From: Ariolimax columbianus
Lineage: Eukaryota > Mollusca > Gastropoda > Stylommatophora > Arionidae
Assembly: GCA_036924085.1 (NCBI GenBank)
Contig: JAVGWX010000013.1
Span: forward strand, 52,992,404-53,056,403
Direction of reading: 5' to 3'
Length of the DNA stretch: 64,000 bases
A program made the position numbers and the translations under genes. This document shows positions 20,701 to 31,984 of the stretch, piece after piece. Under the pieces are notes generated by a model. It was given only the letters and a program-made list of their open reading frames with translations, ran no database searches and was not told the origin of the DNA. How positions within the stretch are numbered: position 1 is the stretch's first letter; every line of letters starts with the position of its first letter.

Positions 20701-22494
20701 TCTCGTCTTGTTATACTACATGTGATATATCATATTGATCGTCCTTTTGAGAGGAGCATTAATATATTTATTGTATGGTGTTATTTCATTAAAATGCTTG
20801 CAGAATTAGTATACAGAACAAATTATTACACAAATTTAAGAACAATTTTTTTACTAAGTTATGTAACATACATAGTTGTTAGAAATAAAGGAATGTTAGA
20901 AATAAAAAGAATATACTTACAGACGGTCCCTGGAACATACTTACAAGCTACAGTTGATTATTCAAATGTGGCATTTGCAAAAACAAAATCAGATAGGAAC
21001 TGAGTCACTGGCATGTCGTAATCTGTTTCTGAATAGGTAACTGGCATGTGGTAATCCGTTTCTGAATAGGTAACTCAACTGGCATGTCATAATCCTTTTC
21101 TAAATGGATACTACCAATAATAAGTAAAGATAACAGCTTGTAGATGTTGGCCGTGTTCAGTGATGTTTGTTTCGTGGTAGGCCTTCCTCTGATCAATTGA
21201 ATATACAAAAAAAATTATTACATACATTTAACAAGAGACATGTATGATAGTAAATACTATTACATATAGCAGATGATCATATCAGGACAATCAGATGGAA
21301 CCCTGTGAAATGAACCCAAATGAGGAAAAAAAGCAACATTAATATGGACAAATTAAGTTGACTGTTGATTTCAGTCAAACCTGTGTCCTGGTGGTATCTA
21401 TTACGGAAAATTTGATTTGCAGCTTGAAATTTTTTTCTTTGTTGTGAGCAGTAGATACATTTTCTCTGCTTCATACACATAAATCGGTAATGTTATTATT
21501 AACTTTAAAATATCTCAAGCAGTGAGATTAAAAAATGTAGGTAATTAACAACTGTCTCCAGCTCGAAGATAAAGAAAATCAAAATATGACAGATCAGAGA
21601 AAAACAGGTTTTTAAAGTAGTTGCCATGTGCTTACAGTGGGTACCCAGACAATTTGCAGATGTACACAAAAACTGAATTGCATGTGCCAGTTATGCTTGT
21701 AAAGTGACAATGTGAGGCTGTATGAAGAAAATGTCTATGCATGTTGGCCAAAGGGGTATTGTCCCATCATGATTAGTGGCTGACCACACACGACTTGTGT
21801 AACCATAGAGAAAATTGACCAACTAGGGGTGGTAACTTCTTGAACATTCACATTGATGGGTTTTGAGGAGTTTCTACCTGTAAATGAATTTCAGGTTTAT
21901 TTTATTTAGTGTATTTTAGAACACGTCACATTTTGGCACGTTTACTGCTTTTTGTCTGCCCTTGAACGCAATTATGGATATCAGCTTATCCAAAAATGAT
22001 GCCTATTACCACTTGAACCGATGAGAGCAGGTCGTTGTCTTCAGACTTCGCACTGGCCACAATAGACTGAGGTACCATCTATTCAACAAACTGAAGATAG
22101 GTGGTACCGACGAATGCCCGTGCGGTACTGGTAAAATGACCGCTGAACATCTGCTGCAGAACTGCCCGACATACGAGGATCAGAGAGAGCAGATGTGGCC
22201 ATCACCAGTGGAACTGCAAGACAAGCTCTATGGCAGTGGCGACAGCCTCAGGATGACCGCCGCTTTTTTCGAAAAAATAATGGTTACTGTCTGACTGCGT
22301 AAGAAGAAGAACGCCATGGTAAGAACACACAAAAATATCCACACCATTTTCCCCTCCCACGATAATGGCAATTAATGCTTCATACTATTTTATTATAAAT
22401 GCTTTGTCATAGATAATTTAGTTATGCCCTTAGTTTTCTTGGATTTCTTTGTCAGTAGGTAATTATTTTATATTTATTTCCACAGCTTGATTGA
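17776..22494 (+). CDS. RpS29: Ribosomal protein eS29 (RPS29), three exons
   Basis: Join of 17776-17837, 19897-19996 and 22486-22494. Exon 1 reads [20 protein letters not shown] plus TG, with donor gtatgg. Acceptor tttatttcag opens exon 2, completing Cys21 and reading [33 protein letters not shown], with donor gtaaaa. Acceptor tatttccacag opens exon 3, Leu-Asp-stop. Total 56 residues, the standard eS29 length. The zinc-ribbon cysteines C21, C24, C39 and C42 are all present. eS29 binds 18S rRNA in the 40S head near the decoding site. Introns of 2059 and 2489 bp with consensus sites show this is a real gene and not a processed copy. Residues that depart from the usual metazoan sequence include Ser at the conserved Arg of NRHG, Arg in CRRC, and SDD in place of AKD or AND, so slight divergence or a paralogue is possible. 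No stop or frameshift. Confidence 0.95.
18525..18640 (+). repeat. CR1-like 3' UTR fragment in RPS29 intron 1
   Basis: cccaggtggtttgttagagc, caactatagatggtgcctaac and aagatggactcacacattgg match 31985-32065, which leads into the CR1-like 3' end. No coding sequence attached. Confidence 0.6.
18680..18860 (+). repeat. Intron repeat F, copy 1
   Basis: Resembles 20300-20520: aatacgattcaatgatctat against aatgcaatccaatgatgtat, and atccgcaaatgggttagcat against gtccgcaaaggggctataga. Old, diverged pair, one in each RPS29 intron. Confidence 0.45.
18960..19400 (+). mobile_element. Possible Tigger-like transposase relic in RPS29 intron 1
   Basis: [22 protein letters not shown] (19196-19262) resembles the catalytic block leading to NxDETG of pogo/Tigger transposases. 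Flanking frames are broken. Called on one motif. Confidence 0.4.
20300..20520 (+). repeat. Intron repeat F, copy 2
   Basis: Diverged match to 18680-18860, in RPS29 intron 2. Confidence 0.45.
21006..21112. repeat. Minisatellite, three units, in RPS29 intron 2
   Basis: actggcatgtcgtaatctgt + ttctgaataggta is repeated three times with small changes (21007, 21040, 21078). Units of about 33 bp, the third offset by a 5-base insertion. Confidence 0.85.
21985..22312 (+). mobile_element. I-like LINE 3' end in RPS29 intron 2
   Basis: [50 protein letters not shown] and a final FFEKIMVTV stop form the C-terminal zinc-knuckle region of I-like ORF2 (CxCG...H....C). The tail is AAGAAGAAG. It is nearly intact compared with other relics, and homologous to 47138-47590 (-) and 49112-49437 (+). 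Confidence 0.85.
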
Positions 22495-22552
22495 CCACTT
22501 CAGATTGATCCAACTGTCACTGTTTTTGTGCAAATGACATTCAGATTACCAT

Positions 22553-22576
22553 AATAAATGTCTGATTTAAAATAAA
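22553..22576 (+). terminator. RPS29 polyadenylation signals
   Basis: Two AATAAA hexamers (22553-22558 and 22571-22576) lie 59 and 77 bases after the stop codon, giving a short 3' UTR typical of ribosomal protein genes. Cleavage probably falls near 22590. Confidence 0.75.
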
Positions 22577-22719
22577 TGTATTCTTTTTGTTAATTTCCAT
22601 CTTGTTAATATTAGATGTGAAAGAATACAAGTGGCATGTTTCTTGTTAACTATCACATTTTATTTTATGATAATTGTATGATAATGCAACAAGCTGTCTT
22701 TGTGGATGGAAAATTTGGT

Positions 22720-22945
22720 AAATTAGTCTGGGACTTCCATCGGCACTAGACAAGGATATATATACGGTACTCTCCTCGACACTTACACTTTACTAGAAAG
22801 AATGAGACAGAGCGATTACCAACTTATGTAGATGACATTGACCGAACATCAGAAATTGATCAGACGGCTGAATGTAACAGCAAAGGGTTATTGGGCGGAT
22901 ATAAATACAGCCACTTCAAGTATCTGGGCTCAATGGTCAGTGTTA
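22720..22945 (+). mobile_element. LINE RT relic
   Basis: YVDDIDRTSEIDQTAECNSK and YSHFKYLGSMVS correspond to the YADD-to-YLGS segment of RTE-like RT. A SINE B copy follows. Confidence 0.5.
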
Positions 22946-22966
22946 GATGATCAAAACCAGAGGATG

Positions 22967-23165
22967 GGGACGGCTTGGCCTAGTGGTTAAGTGGACGGCT
23001 CACAATCCGAAGGTGCTGGGTTCGATCCCCATCACAGCACCGGACGTTACCCCAGGGAAGCAGACCCTTACACTGGGCCGACAGGTGCAAAATAAAAACC
23101 ACAGTGCAACGCACACCGCCTTGGGGATTAGAGAAATAATGCGAGCGCAAAGGTCCTGGTCAAAA
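22967..23165 (+). repeat. tRNA-derived SINE B
   Basis: The tRNA-like head has box A (tggcctagtggttaag) and box B (gggttcgatcccc), spaced as in a tRNA gene. A body with ctgggccgacaggtgcaaaa and ataaaaaccacagtgcaacg follows, then the end gattagagaaataatgcgag. This copy lacks part of the middle (the gaagtcggatg segment). The head could derive from a tRNA-Val-like gene (anticodon-loop text ctcacaa), but this is weak. Confidence 0.88.
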
Positions 23166-23324
23166 CACTAGACAACAGCAGCCATTGCACGATATGAAAC
23201 CTGTATGAAAAGATAAAAGGCCAGGCTGGTGTGTTCTCTCTTTCTGTAGTCTATGCCTATGAAACATGAACCAATGCGGCAGACCCCCAGAGAAGAATCT
23301 AGGATGTGGACATGTTTGTGCGTG

Positions 23325-23505
23325 TGTTCGCTTATTTCTCTATTCCCCAACGCGATGTGTGTTGCACTGTTTTTAATTTACGCCTGTCAGCCTAATGCAT
23401 CAGACTTCGCATACATTTTATGTAAAGTTCTGCTTCCCTGGGTTAATGACCGGTGCTCTGACGAGGAGCGAACCCAGCGCATTATATCGGGGTTGCGAGC
23501 TATTC
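23325..23505 (-). repeat. SINE B, degraded copy
   Basis: The plus strand shows ttcgcttatttctctattcc, a gttgcactgtttttaattta body and a degenerate reversed box B (gcgaacccagc). Head partly lost. Confidence 0.75.
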
Positions 23506-23884
23506 AAGAGCCTTGTAAATACAATACTAAAGAGCATAGTACAGCACAAGCGAAGGCGGTAGCATCTAAGAAAATAAAATGACACCATTTACTAAAGGAA
23601 TAAACTTGAACCTGAGAGGTCACAAAAACAACTGCAAACAGAAGGGTGGAGGTATCAGCAGAGGGAGCCCAATGATGTGGAACTGAATCACATTTTTATG
23701 AAATTCATTTTCTTGCTGATGCTAAAAATTGGTGTAAATTAATTGTTCTTAGTAAGGATCGGTTAGATGTAGTAAGAGCAACTCCCAGTGTCAAAGACTA
23801 ATATATACACCGTACTCAAAGTGTATTAAGCATCTGTAAATGACATAATTTCGGCCTGTTTTGACATTTGCCCCTAGTCACTTT
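23506..23884. other. No supported gene
   Basis: No convincing frame or repeat. Confidence 0.35.
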
Positions 23885-24480
23885 AAAGGTCCTGCATTTG
23901 ATGCAGTAAACAGGAGGGCTGCCCCAACAAGTTCATAACTATGGCGAATCAGCTACACGAAGACATGAGTGTTCGCTTACTGGACGGCAGAGCAATCTCT
24001 AAAACGTCTCTCTTGAGGGCTAACATGCCCAGCATCCATGCACTGCTAGAAAAAGTTTTACTAGGTTTGTCCGGACACCATGTCCATATATCAGACGAGC
24101 GGCTCCCAAAGAAGCTTCTCTATGACGATCTGAGAGAAGGATGGTGCAGACTCACTGAAAGGTTGCCAGATAGACAGAATGTCTTGCTCAAAACACATCT
24201 GACTGGAGAAGCGCAGTCAAAGCTGGTGTACCTACCAGCGAAGATCACCATGTAATGAAAGCCCAGAGCAGACGCGATACCCAGAAATCATGACCAGCGG
24301 GAACACCAACACCTTCTACAGACCTCGTGTGCTCATTATGTTGTCATGCCCACATTGGCCTGTTCAGACACATATGCACCTGCATCCAACATGGAAATCT
24401 GGGACAAGGATGATGTCGACAGTCCTCAACAACGATGGGCATCTATTATATATTAATATAGTGCTTCATTAGTGTGTGAA
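23885..24480 (+). mobile_element. RTE-like LINE with C-terminal zinc finger, internally deleted
   Basis: FDAVNR, then GCPNKFITMANQLHEDMSVR (RT palm), joins directly to MPSIHALLEKVLL and HVHISDERLPKKLLYDDLRE (thumb/C-terminus), so most of the RT was deleted. SDWRSAVKAGVPTSE follows out of frame. A decayed finger, CSLCCHAHIGLFRHICTC, is read near 24330. The end matches the minus-strand copy at 59.7-60.4 kb (gtcgacaacgatgg-type 3' end followed by TAT-rich tail). Confidence 0.75.
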
Positions 24481-24534
24481 TAACTACATATTGAATCATA
24501 ATTATAAAAAAAAAATCTTTAAATTTTTATTCAA

Positions 24535-24690
24535 ACATTGCTTTGTGACACGGCTCCAATCACGGTACCGGACTACCCGTGTGAGGAATACCCTTACTTA
24601 AAATGGAAAGATGAAGTCTGATACACAGGCCTGACAGGCGCAAAATAAAAGCTAAGTGCACCGCAGACCGTCCTGGCGAACCAAAAAAAA
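24535..24690 (+). repeat. SINE B, highly degraded
   Basis: ggctccaatcacggtaccgg, cctgacaggcgcaaaataaa and gtgcaccgcagaccgtcctgg trace the SINE B body in order. Head unrecognisable. Confidence 0.55.
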
Positions 24691-25059
24691 ATAATTGTTT
24701 CTGTTCCCATTTATCAGTGAATGGTTGTGGCAAGTTATGGACACAGAATCACAACTTTCTTGCTGTGCAATAACAAAATTTCCAACAGCATCAATTGTAG
24801 CTGTTTGTGACAGATTTCTGCACTGTTCTATGTGGACCTTATTTTCTGTGCAGGTTTGAACATATTTTTTGTGATTGCTGAACAGGGTTGGCAGTTTCTT
24901 CCTCACTATAATCCAAATATAGCACAAGGCGATGAACAACTAAAATAAATATTTAAGGTTGTTTTTCTAATAGGACATGACTAGAAATCGTGTTATAGAG
25001 GCACAGCTAATTTTTTTTAATGGATCAGAATGCTGGTGATTTTGAGTTGCCATATGATC

Positions 25060-25650
25060 TGTAATTTTGATACGTGTCAGATATGCTCCTAGAGGACGTG
25101 GATTTATCAGATGATCTGACACTCCTGGATTCTAATATAGAAGCACATAAGATAGATCAACCATGCATATGGCTTGTGATTTCTACAAAACTAAAATCGT
25201 GAATCTGAACAGTGACTGATAATGATCAAGTGATATAGAAATTTGAGAATTTCACCTATTTAGACAGTGAAAGTCAGTGATGTGTCACGCTCATGATACT
25301 TAACTGTTGTCATCTCAGTGCTCACATAGGGTTGTGAAAGCTGGAAAATGACAAAAATGCTAGAAAATATATTGAATGCATTGAAAATGTGCTTAGGCAT
25401 TGGCTGGAAAGAATGAATTACTTTTGAGCAAGTACAATTATGGTCCAACAAGTTGTTTCCAATAACATCAGGCATGTACTTTGGAGGAACAATAATATGC
25501 ACCCATTTCTGGCCATTGTGTGGGAAAACTAGCCGCAAAAGGAAGTTGGGTAGTCCCAGAGAGACTGCAGAACTATCACATGAGAGGGTGCATACATGGG
25601 GGCTCGTGAACATGCAAGAATTACAGAGAGTAGCAGCGGGCAGATTAAAT
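25060..25650 (+). mobile_element. RTE-like LINE: RT palm to C-terminus, decayed
   Basis: LLEDVDLSDDLTLLDSN (LEDLDFADD-type catalytic block, second box Asp-Asp kept), KFENFTYLDSE, GCESWKMTKMLENILNA, then GIGWKE-ITFEQV and LGSPRETAELSHERVHTWGL-type C-terminus. A related copy is on minus at 57.99-58.46 kb. Confidence 0.65.
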
Positions 25651-25659
25651 TAGAGAATT

Positions 25660-25900
25660 TGGAGTTGTCTTTTGTGCCACGTCATCATTGGTGCTGAAAG
25701 ATCTTGTTCCAAAACTGCATTTGACTACCATAACCTTTTTGGGATATACTATTTATAGAAGTGGTTTTTCACATGGTGAGGTTGCCAACCCCATGCACAA
25801 CCTTGCTTTTGTTCTCTTAATCTCTTATGAAATTCAGGGAAGGAAATGTTGAGCGTATACTGTTTATCCAGAAAAGAATGCTGATCTATGAGAATTAGAT
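25660..25900 (-). repeat. LINE 5'-leader-like repeat
   Basis: ggttgtgcatggggttggca + acctcaccatgtgaaaaacc on minus matches 41050-41260 (minus). Such 'gggttgg.aacctcac' leaders are typical of RTE-like LINE 5' ends. Confidence 0.4.
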
Positions 25901-25929
25901 TACTACCACGTCACACAGTAGGGTCATGA

Positions 25930-28745
25930 GCCCACTTTTTTAGCTTACTTAGTCGCTCCTCTTCTACCGTGAGGTGTAGAGGTTTGCCAAAGAGAACGCC
26001 ACACTGCTCTATCCGCCGTCGTTTTCCTGGCCTCTTTCCCATGACCGCTTTGGTATCCGATCTTCTTCCATTCTACAGACATGGCCAAACCACTGTAGTT
26101 GGGACTGCTCCACTCGTGTCTGCAGGGGTTGAACTTCAAGATTGCGACGTATTGCTTGGTTACGGATCTTGTCCCTTTTCGTCACCTGAACCGCCTTTCT
26201 TAGGTACCTCATTTCTGAAGTTTGTAATTGCCTTTCTTGGGCTGTAGTCATTGCCCATGACTCACATCCATATGTCAGGACAGGCACATAGGCCGAGCGG
26301 TATACATCCATCTTTGTTTTCCTGCTTATTTCTCTTCTACTGAGGAAACCTCTGTTTTTTGCATAGAACAGTCTACCTGCTGCTGCCCTTCGTGCAGTGA
26401 ACTCCTCTTTGATTCCTCCCCTGCTGTCTATTACCACTCCTAGATATTTAAAGTTGCTGATCTGCTCTAGTGCTCGTGTTCCCAGGGTTATCTGATGTCT
26501 CTTTTCATCTCTGGCGAGCACCATGGGTTTTGTTTTGGAGTTGCCGATGTGCATTCGTCTCTTCTTCCCAGACCTGCAAGTTGATCTGGAGATGTGCTTC
26601 GGTTATTGTGATCAGGGCCACATCGTCTGCAAATGCTAGTTCTGAATATGTAACTTGGTCTCATCTCCCAGTACCCTACTTCATACTTTTTTGTCCGTTC
26701 CTTGCAGGCTTTAATGACTTCATCCATGAGGAGTATGGTGATAGAATGTCCCCCTGTCTTACTCCGCTAGTGGTCTTGAACTCTCCTGACTTTTGATTTG
26801 ATGTCCGCACATAATTTCTGCATGTTTTATAGAAACTGTATGGCAAGAGATCAGGGGTCCTGGGATGTTCTTCCTTGTCAGGCACTCTCAGAGTTTGTCC
26901 CAAGAAACTTTATCAAATGCTTTCTCCAAATCCAAAAAGCAGAGATGCATCTCTTTATCATATTCAAGAGCCTTTTTACTTAGCTGTCTGAGTGTAAAGA
27001 TACGGTCTTTGAGTACTTCTGTTTGCCCTAAACCCACATTGAGTTTCATCCATATTTGGCTCTGCTAGACCTCTTAATCGCCGTTCTAGAATCCTAGAGT
27101 AGACTTTCCCGGGGACACTAAGAAGGGAAATACCTCTGTGATTTTCACATTGTCAATTGTCACCCTTTTTAAATATTGGTATTATTATTGCAACCTCCCA
27201 GTCTCTTGGTATCTTCTTGTGGTGCCAAGCTGCCTTGAGAATCTTCACGAATAGCATATCTCCTGCCGCTCTCATGTATTTAACCATTTCTGGTGTTATA
27301 CCATCATGTCCTGCTGCTTTATCAATCTTAATTTTCTCCAATGCTGCCTTTAGTTCTTCCATTGTGATATTATCGTTTCCCTCCGTGGCTCCCTCTTCTT
27401 GAATTGGGACTGTTACTTTCAGAGCTTGGTTTTCCTCCACTCCAAGGAGATCTGAGAAATATTCTTTCCATCTGTTCATTACCTCTTCTGTGGCGGTCAA
27501 CAGCGCACCTTGTTTATCTTTAACACATTTCAGGGGTCATTCCTTCCTCATGTTCTTTAAGGTCCTGTAGAACAGTTTCTGGTTTTCCCCAGCATTATTT
27601 TCCAGTTTCTCTCCAAATTCTTCCCAGGATTTCTGTTTGGCCTTGAGCAGTCGTCTTTGCTTCTGTTCTAAAATTTACATATTCTTTATATTTCTTTGTT
27701 TGTTCTTCTGTATTCCAAGCCCCTAGGTATTGCTTCCATGCCTTTTTTTCTGTTCTCGTATTATTATTTTCACTTCTTTTGTCCACCATGGTGTACTTTT
27801 TATCTTCCAGCCTTCTTTGGTTTGATCACATGCCTCTGCTGCAGCCTGTTTGAGGATGTCTTTGAATTTTACCCAGAGCATTTCTATATCTTCTTCAGAT
27901 TCCTCTATTCTTTCTATTGTTATGAGCCCTTGGTATCTCCTCTTAACATCTGGTTCTCGTAGTTTGTAAGTCTTAATTTTATTTTCTCCTCGTGTGTTAT
28001 ATTTCATGCTTGCTGATGGGTGTTGCCTGGCTGGATAGTGTTTTTCAATTTCTCTCGTTATTTTAACTAGGTAGTGGTCGCTTCCTATCTCTGGTCATCT
28101 GAACACTCTAGTATCCGTTATATACTTCAAATCAGTTTCCCTCACTATTGCAGTCAATTGTGGATCTTTCATTTCTTGCCGGCTTGCATTTTGTGTAGGC
28201 ATGGGTACGATTGTGTGGAAACCTTGTATTTGTAATGACTACCGATCACTTCATCCCATCTAAAATAGTCGTTTCCAACTCTTGCGTTGAAGTTTCCAAG
28301 GAGAAGTATTTCATTATGGCAATCGTCAATGGTCCTTTGAAGGAGCTCATAAAATTTATCTTTTATGTCAAAGATCTCATCTTCGTTTTGTGCATACACA
28401 GTGACGATATCCATTTGTCTATCCTCCTCCTGTAGACTTAGAACCATCAGTCGTTCTGAAATAAACTTCCATCCTTATTTCTCGCCTGTCCGTCGCCGTT
28501 GAGATCAGTCCGTTTTTCTCTATGTTTTGACTTGTAATCGTTTTTTTAAGACAAACATGTGATTAGCCTGTCTTTGCATGGTGGAGAAGCTTGCTCCTTA
28601 CAGCCTGCGTGCCTGCCGATCCGTTTTTGTCCACGGCTGCCTATTTATTCGTAGCTAACCTCGAAATTAGGAGGCCTTTCAGCAATCCGCAACCCTGCTG
28701 ACGCCCCTGGTAGGAGGTAGGTTCCTTCACCAGGTTCTAGTTTAA
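25930..28745 (-). mobile_element. RTE/L1-like LINE, nearly full length, inactivated
   Basis: Minus strand from 28745: a leader with accaggggcgtcagcagggt; the endonuclease piece MDIVTVYAQNEDEIFDIKDK and LLLGNFNARVGND (28447-28169; the usual N-terminus of the domain is deleted); a connector (28007-27595); a pre-RT frame 27500-27153 with NRWKEYFSDLLG, IDKAAGHDGITPEMVK and PRDWEVAIIIPIFKKGDN; RT fragments SGVRQGDILSP (26903-26676) and an out-of-frame LAFADDVALI; then a long intact thumb frame 26554-26009 with NFKYLGVVIDSRGG, PVLTYGCESWAMTTAQER and WFGHVCRMEEDRIPK. The element ends near 25930. It is the most complete RTE/L1-like copy in the window. Confidence 0.88.
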
Positions 28746-29104
28746 AACATTAAATTAAATTTCTTTGCATATTACAATTTATTTTAAAGAATCTAATAGA
28801 AAATTAGCGTGGCATTTCTTTTTATTTATTTATTTCAGAATTTAAAGTAGATTAAGTAGTAGTTTAAATTTGAGAATAGTGTTAACATTCATTAAAATTC
28901 ATCGACATGCTACAACACCTACATGGTGTAGGGATGAGGCACTTAGATAAACCACAGATAAAAATAATTTAAAGTTCTATGCCTATTGGTATTGCAGATT
29001 TTTCTTAATGTTTTAAAAATTATAAGAGAGGACACACAAATCTCGAAGAAGTAGTGTAGTCGTTACTCAAATATGAATTTAGTCATAATGTCACATGTTT
29101 GGGT
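28746..29104. other. No supported gene
   Basis: AT-rich spacer. Nothing recognisable. Confidence 0.4.
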
Positions 29105-29455
29105 CTGCGACCCCCCCCCCCGCAGCCCATGAGCTGCAGCGTTCACCCATAGCTGACTGCTAGCGTCAGGGCCAGCGAACTAGAGATACCGAGACCCTTC
29201 TACACCTCCAGGCGGGAATCCTAGATAATAGACTGCAACTGAGCAGACTGGCTAAGGAGAAGGGATCAAAGAGGGAATGCTAACGCGGTACTAAAAAAAT
29301 GATTGCTGAAGTCGGATGTGTTGGACCGAAAGGTGCAAATATCGCAGTCAAGCTGTAAACTACGACACAACATATTTCGTTCTCTGGATTACATTCTGCT
29401 ACTTAAGCAGGGTTTGGTAGCGAGAGATTGAGAACTAACCAAGCCAAGCCATAAC
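29105..29455 (+). repeat. SINE A copy with poly-C at its 5' boundary
   Basis: Starts after eleven C (29111-29121) at cgcagcccatgagctgcagc, lacking the family's first bases, and ends gaactaaccaagccaagcc. The shared core is intact. Confidence 0.85.
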
Positions 29456-29739
29456 CTCCCGCTAGATTACGAAATAGGCCAAACTGCTGCCATATTTTCT
29501 CAGATTCATTCATAACGTGTGTCTGGGAAAACCCAAACGTATAGCTAAAAGCGATGTATGCTCCTATATGATAAAGAAACGCGCGCAACCTATGCAAAAC
29601 AAGAGCAAAGGCTGATCGCCTTTTACCTACTACGGCGCCTAAGATTAATCTTTGCCGTCTCACGGAAGGAGAGGCAAACATTCTACCCAAAAAAAAAAAA
29701 AAGGAAATATTTGTAAAAATGGATAAACCACTTCCTCCA

Positions 29740-30130
29740 GAATAGATATGCCATAGTGAAGGTACAGAGCCATGTAATCCATAGAATGAAATTGTAACGC
29801 GGAGTGTCTCACGGCAGTGTGCTATCACTTACATTATTCATGATTGTCATCAACAACGTAGTGGATAAAGTACCACAAAGATCCACACCTCGCTTTACAT
29901 TGGTGATCTAGCTTTGCGAGTAGCTGAAGAAAACAGCAAATTACAATATGCAAGTAGCCCTACAATAAATAGCAGAGGACTCAGAAGTGGCTACTTTCTT
30001 ATCAATGAGAAGAAAATAACATACCCATTTCGTACACTGTCAATTAATATAAACAGAATCACACTGAAACTAAATGGACATGAGCTACCATTCATAACTT
30101 GCATAAATGTGTGGATATACCGTATAACTT
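29740..30130 (+). mobile_element. I-like LINE RT relic
   Basis: GVSHGSVLSLTLFMIVINNV, a decayed catalytic box (IGDLALRVAEENSK in place of YADDIA), and ITLKLNGHELPFITCI near 30060 follow the I-clade RT layout. Confidence 0.6.
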
Positions 30131-30189
30131 AAGATTTTTCAAGTTGTACATCATATTTATTGACACAATAATAATATAACAGTATAAAA

Positions 30190-30690
30190 ACATTGCATTG
30201 TAATTGTAGACTACGAAAAGGCTTTTGATTACGTGGAAATAATTGCAGTGGTAAATGCCTTGGCGAAACAAAGTTTTGGCGAAAAGTACGCACCGTTTAT
30301 AGAGAAGATAAACGAGAGCTGCTCATCTGAAATCACTCTTTTTTCACGTCACTTTCCATACCTATACACCTAGTAGTACGACAAGGGGATACCATTCCCC
30401 CCAAACTGTTTAGATCTGCCCCCGGAATTTGTGTGGGTATCTTAACTGGCAAGATAGAGATGTCAACACAGATGGCGAGATGCTCTCAGATCTTCGTTTT
30501 GCCGGCGACCTTGTGATCTTCAGCCACATTATTGCACAAGCGAAACAAAGTTCAAAATTAGCTGAATAAAGTAGGAAAAGTGGTTGATTTGAATGTAAAT
30601 AAGATGAATACTCAATTTCTACTGATCACTTGCTGCCCTATGGTGGACCTGCGATTGTCCCAACGAAAATGTCAACCTGGGCCATGGAAT
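30190..30690 (+). mobile_element. RTE-like LINE RT palm relic
   Basis: VDYEKAFDYVEIIAVVNALA (block A), VVRQGDTIPPKLF, then LSDLRFAGDLVIFSHIIAQA, where the catalytic FADD reads FAGD. Frameshift near 30430. Dead. Confidence 0.7.
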
Positions 30691-30944
30691 CAACCACAAC
30701 AGATCTTGTTTACTAACCAATTTTCCTCGATATCCAGTTCATTTAAGATACGTGCCTTCATTTGTCCTCGTTTATCCACGTCTTACATCCGTACGTTGCC
30801 ACCGGGAAGATGCAAGTTCGCAGGATTTTTATGTTCGTAATTTTATTAGAGTTCTGCCATAAGTTTATCATTTTATTAAACCTCTGCATTGCCACAGCAT
30901 TCTCCGTCTGACTTCCTTCAGGGAATCTCTATTGTTGTTTATAA

Positions 30945-31185
30945 TTTTGTGGTTGGGTTCGCCTTATTTCTCTATTCCCCAAGGCGGTGTGCGCTGCACT
31001 GTGGTTTTTATTTTGCGCCTGTCGGTCCAGTGCATCCGCCTTCGGCATGCCTTTTATGAAAGGGTCTGCTTCCTCCTGCATTTTCTAAGGGTTTGCCTCC
31101 CCGGTGTAACGATTAGGATGGGAACGAACCCAGCACCGTCGGATTGTGAGCCGTTTCACTAGCCCACACCGTCCCCTGATGCTTA
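30945..31185 (-). repeat. tRNA-derived SINE B, near full length
   Basis: On plus: ttcgccttatttctctattc, tgcgcctgtcggtccagtgc, atccgccttcggcatgcc, then reversed box B (ggaacgaacccagc) and box A (cactagcccacaccgtcccc). Inserted in the LINE thumb region; no clear TSD found. Confidence 0.88.
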
Positions 31186-31689
31186 AAATTGAGACGAGGT
31201 ACTACAAACTTGTGACTTTTTCAATTTCCTGTTGTTCTAGAAAAACTTAAGGTTTGATCTTAGTCTTGTCTATGCTCATTATTTTAGTTTTACTTATATT
31301 CAGGTATAGATTTTGGTCTTCGATGTGTTGTTTTACTGACAGGATCATCCGTTCCAGACCCGCAGAGCGCTCTTTGAGAGAACAAACTGCGTCATATGCA
31401 TTTCTGAGCTCTGGTATCTCGTTCTCACCGATTGTTAATGGATCGAACTTGTCACACGTAATCTCATCGTAATGGACGTTCCTCGTTATAGATTCTGTAT
31501 ACATTGAATAGAATGGAAACCAGTCGTGACGTTTCATCGGCTATTCGGACAGCAGCTTGTTGTTCATGGTATAGTGTTTCGATCAATTGAATCAAGTGCG
31601 TTGGAAACTCATTATGTTACACAACGCTTGTTGCTGCGCACAGTCGAACGCTTTCGTGCAATTTATAGAGCAAGTGTATACATCGTCAT

Positions 31690-31900
31690 TGTACTCTGCA
31701 TTTTTCTATATTTCTTATGTAAACAGCTCACGCACAATGGATATCACCCTCTTACCCTCTTCTATATACATATCACCACACCGATACAACGTGGCGTCCG
31801 ACAGGGTGATACAATCTCACCAACGATCTTTACCGCACCTTGTGGGTAGTGAGATCGGACTCAATTGTTCAGCGTCGAGCACTTTAAAAAATCATTGGCA
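31690..31900 (+). mobile_element. RT scrap (plus strand)
   Basis: IQRGVRQGDTISPTIFTA (about 31786-31842) is the RT block also seen at 30370. Surrounding frames are not conserved. Confidence 0.5.
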
Positions 31901-31984
31901 GTTGGAAATCGAAAAGAGTAGGCTGAATGGACGGTGCCAGGACAGAACTCAAGTTAAAAGTCTACCCATGTTATGTATACCCTC

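Noticed and set aside
22967..23040. A tRNA gene (box A and box B present)
   Set aside because: The same head recurs at 31.1, 33.8 and 63.7 kb with a common non-tRNA body and poly(A), so it is a SINE head. Cloverleaf pairing is poor.
29403..29828. A 141-codon minus-strand frame with hydrophobic text
   Set aside because: Overlaps the 3' end of a SINE A and runs antisense to an I-like RT relic. No family resemblance.
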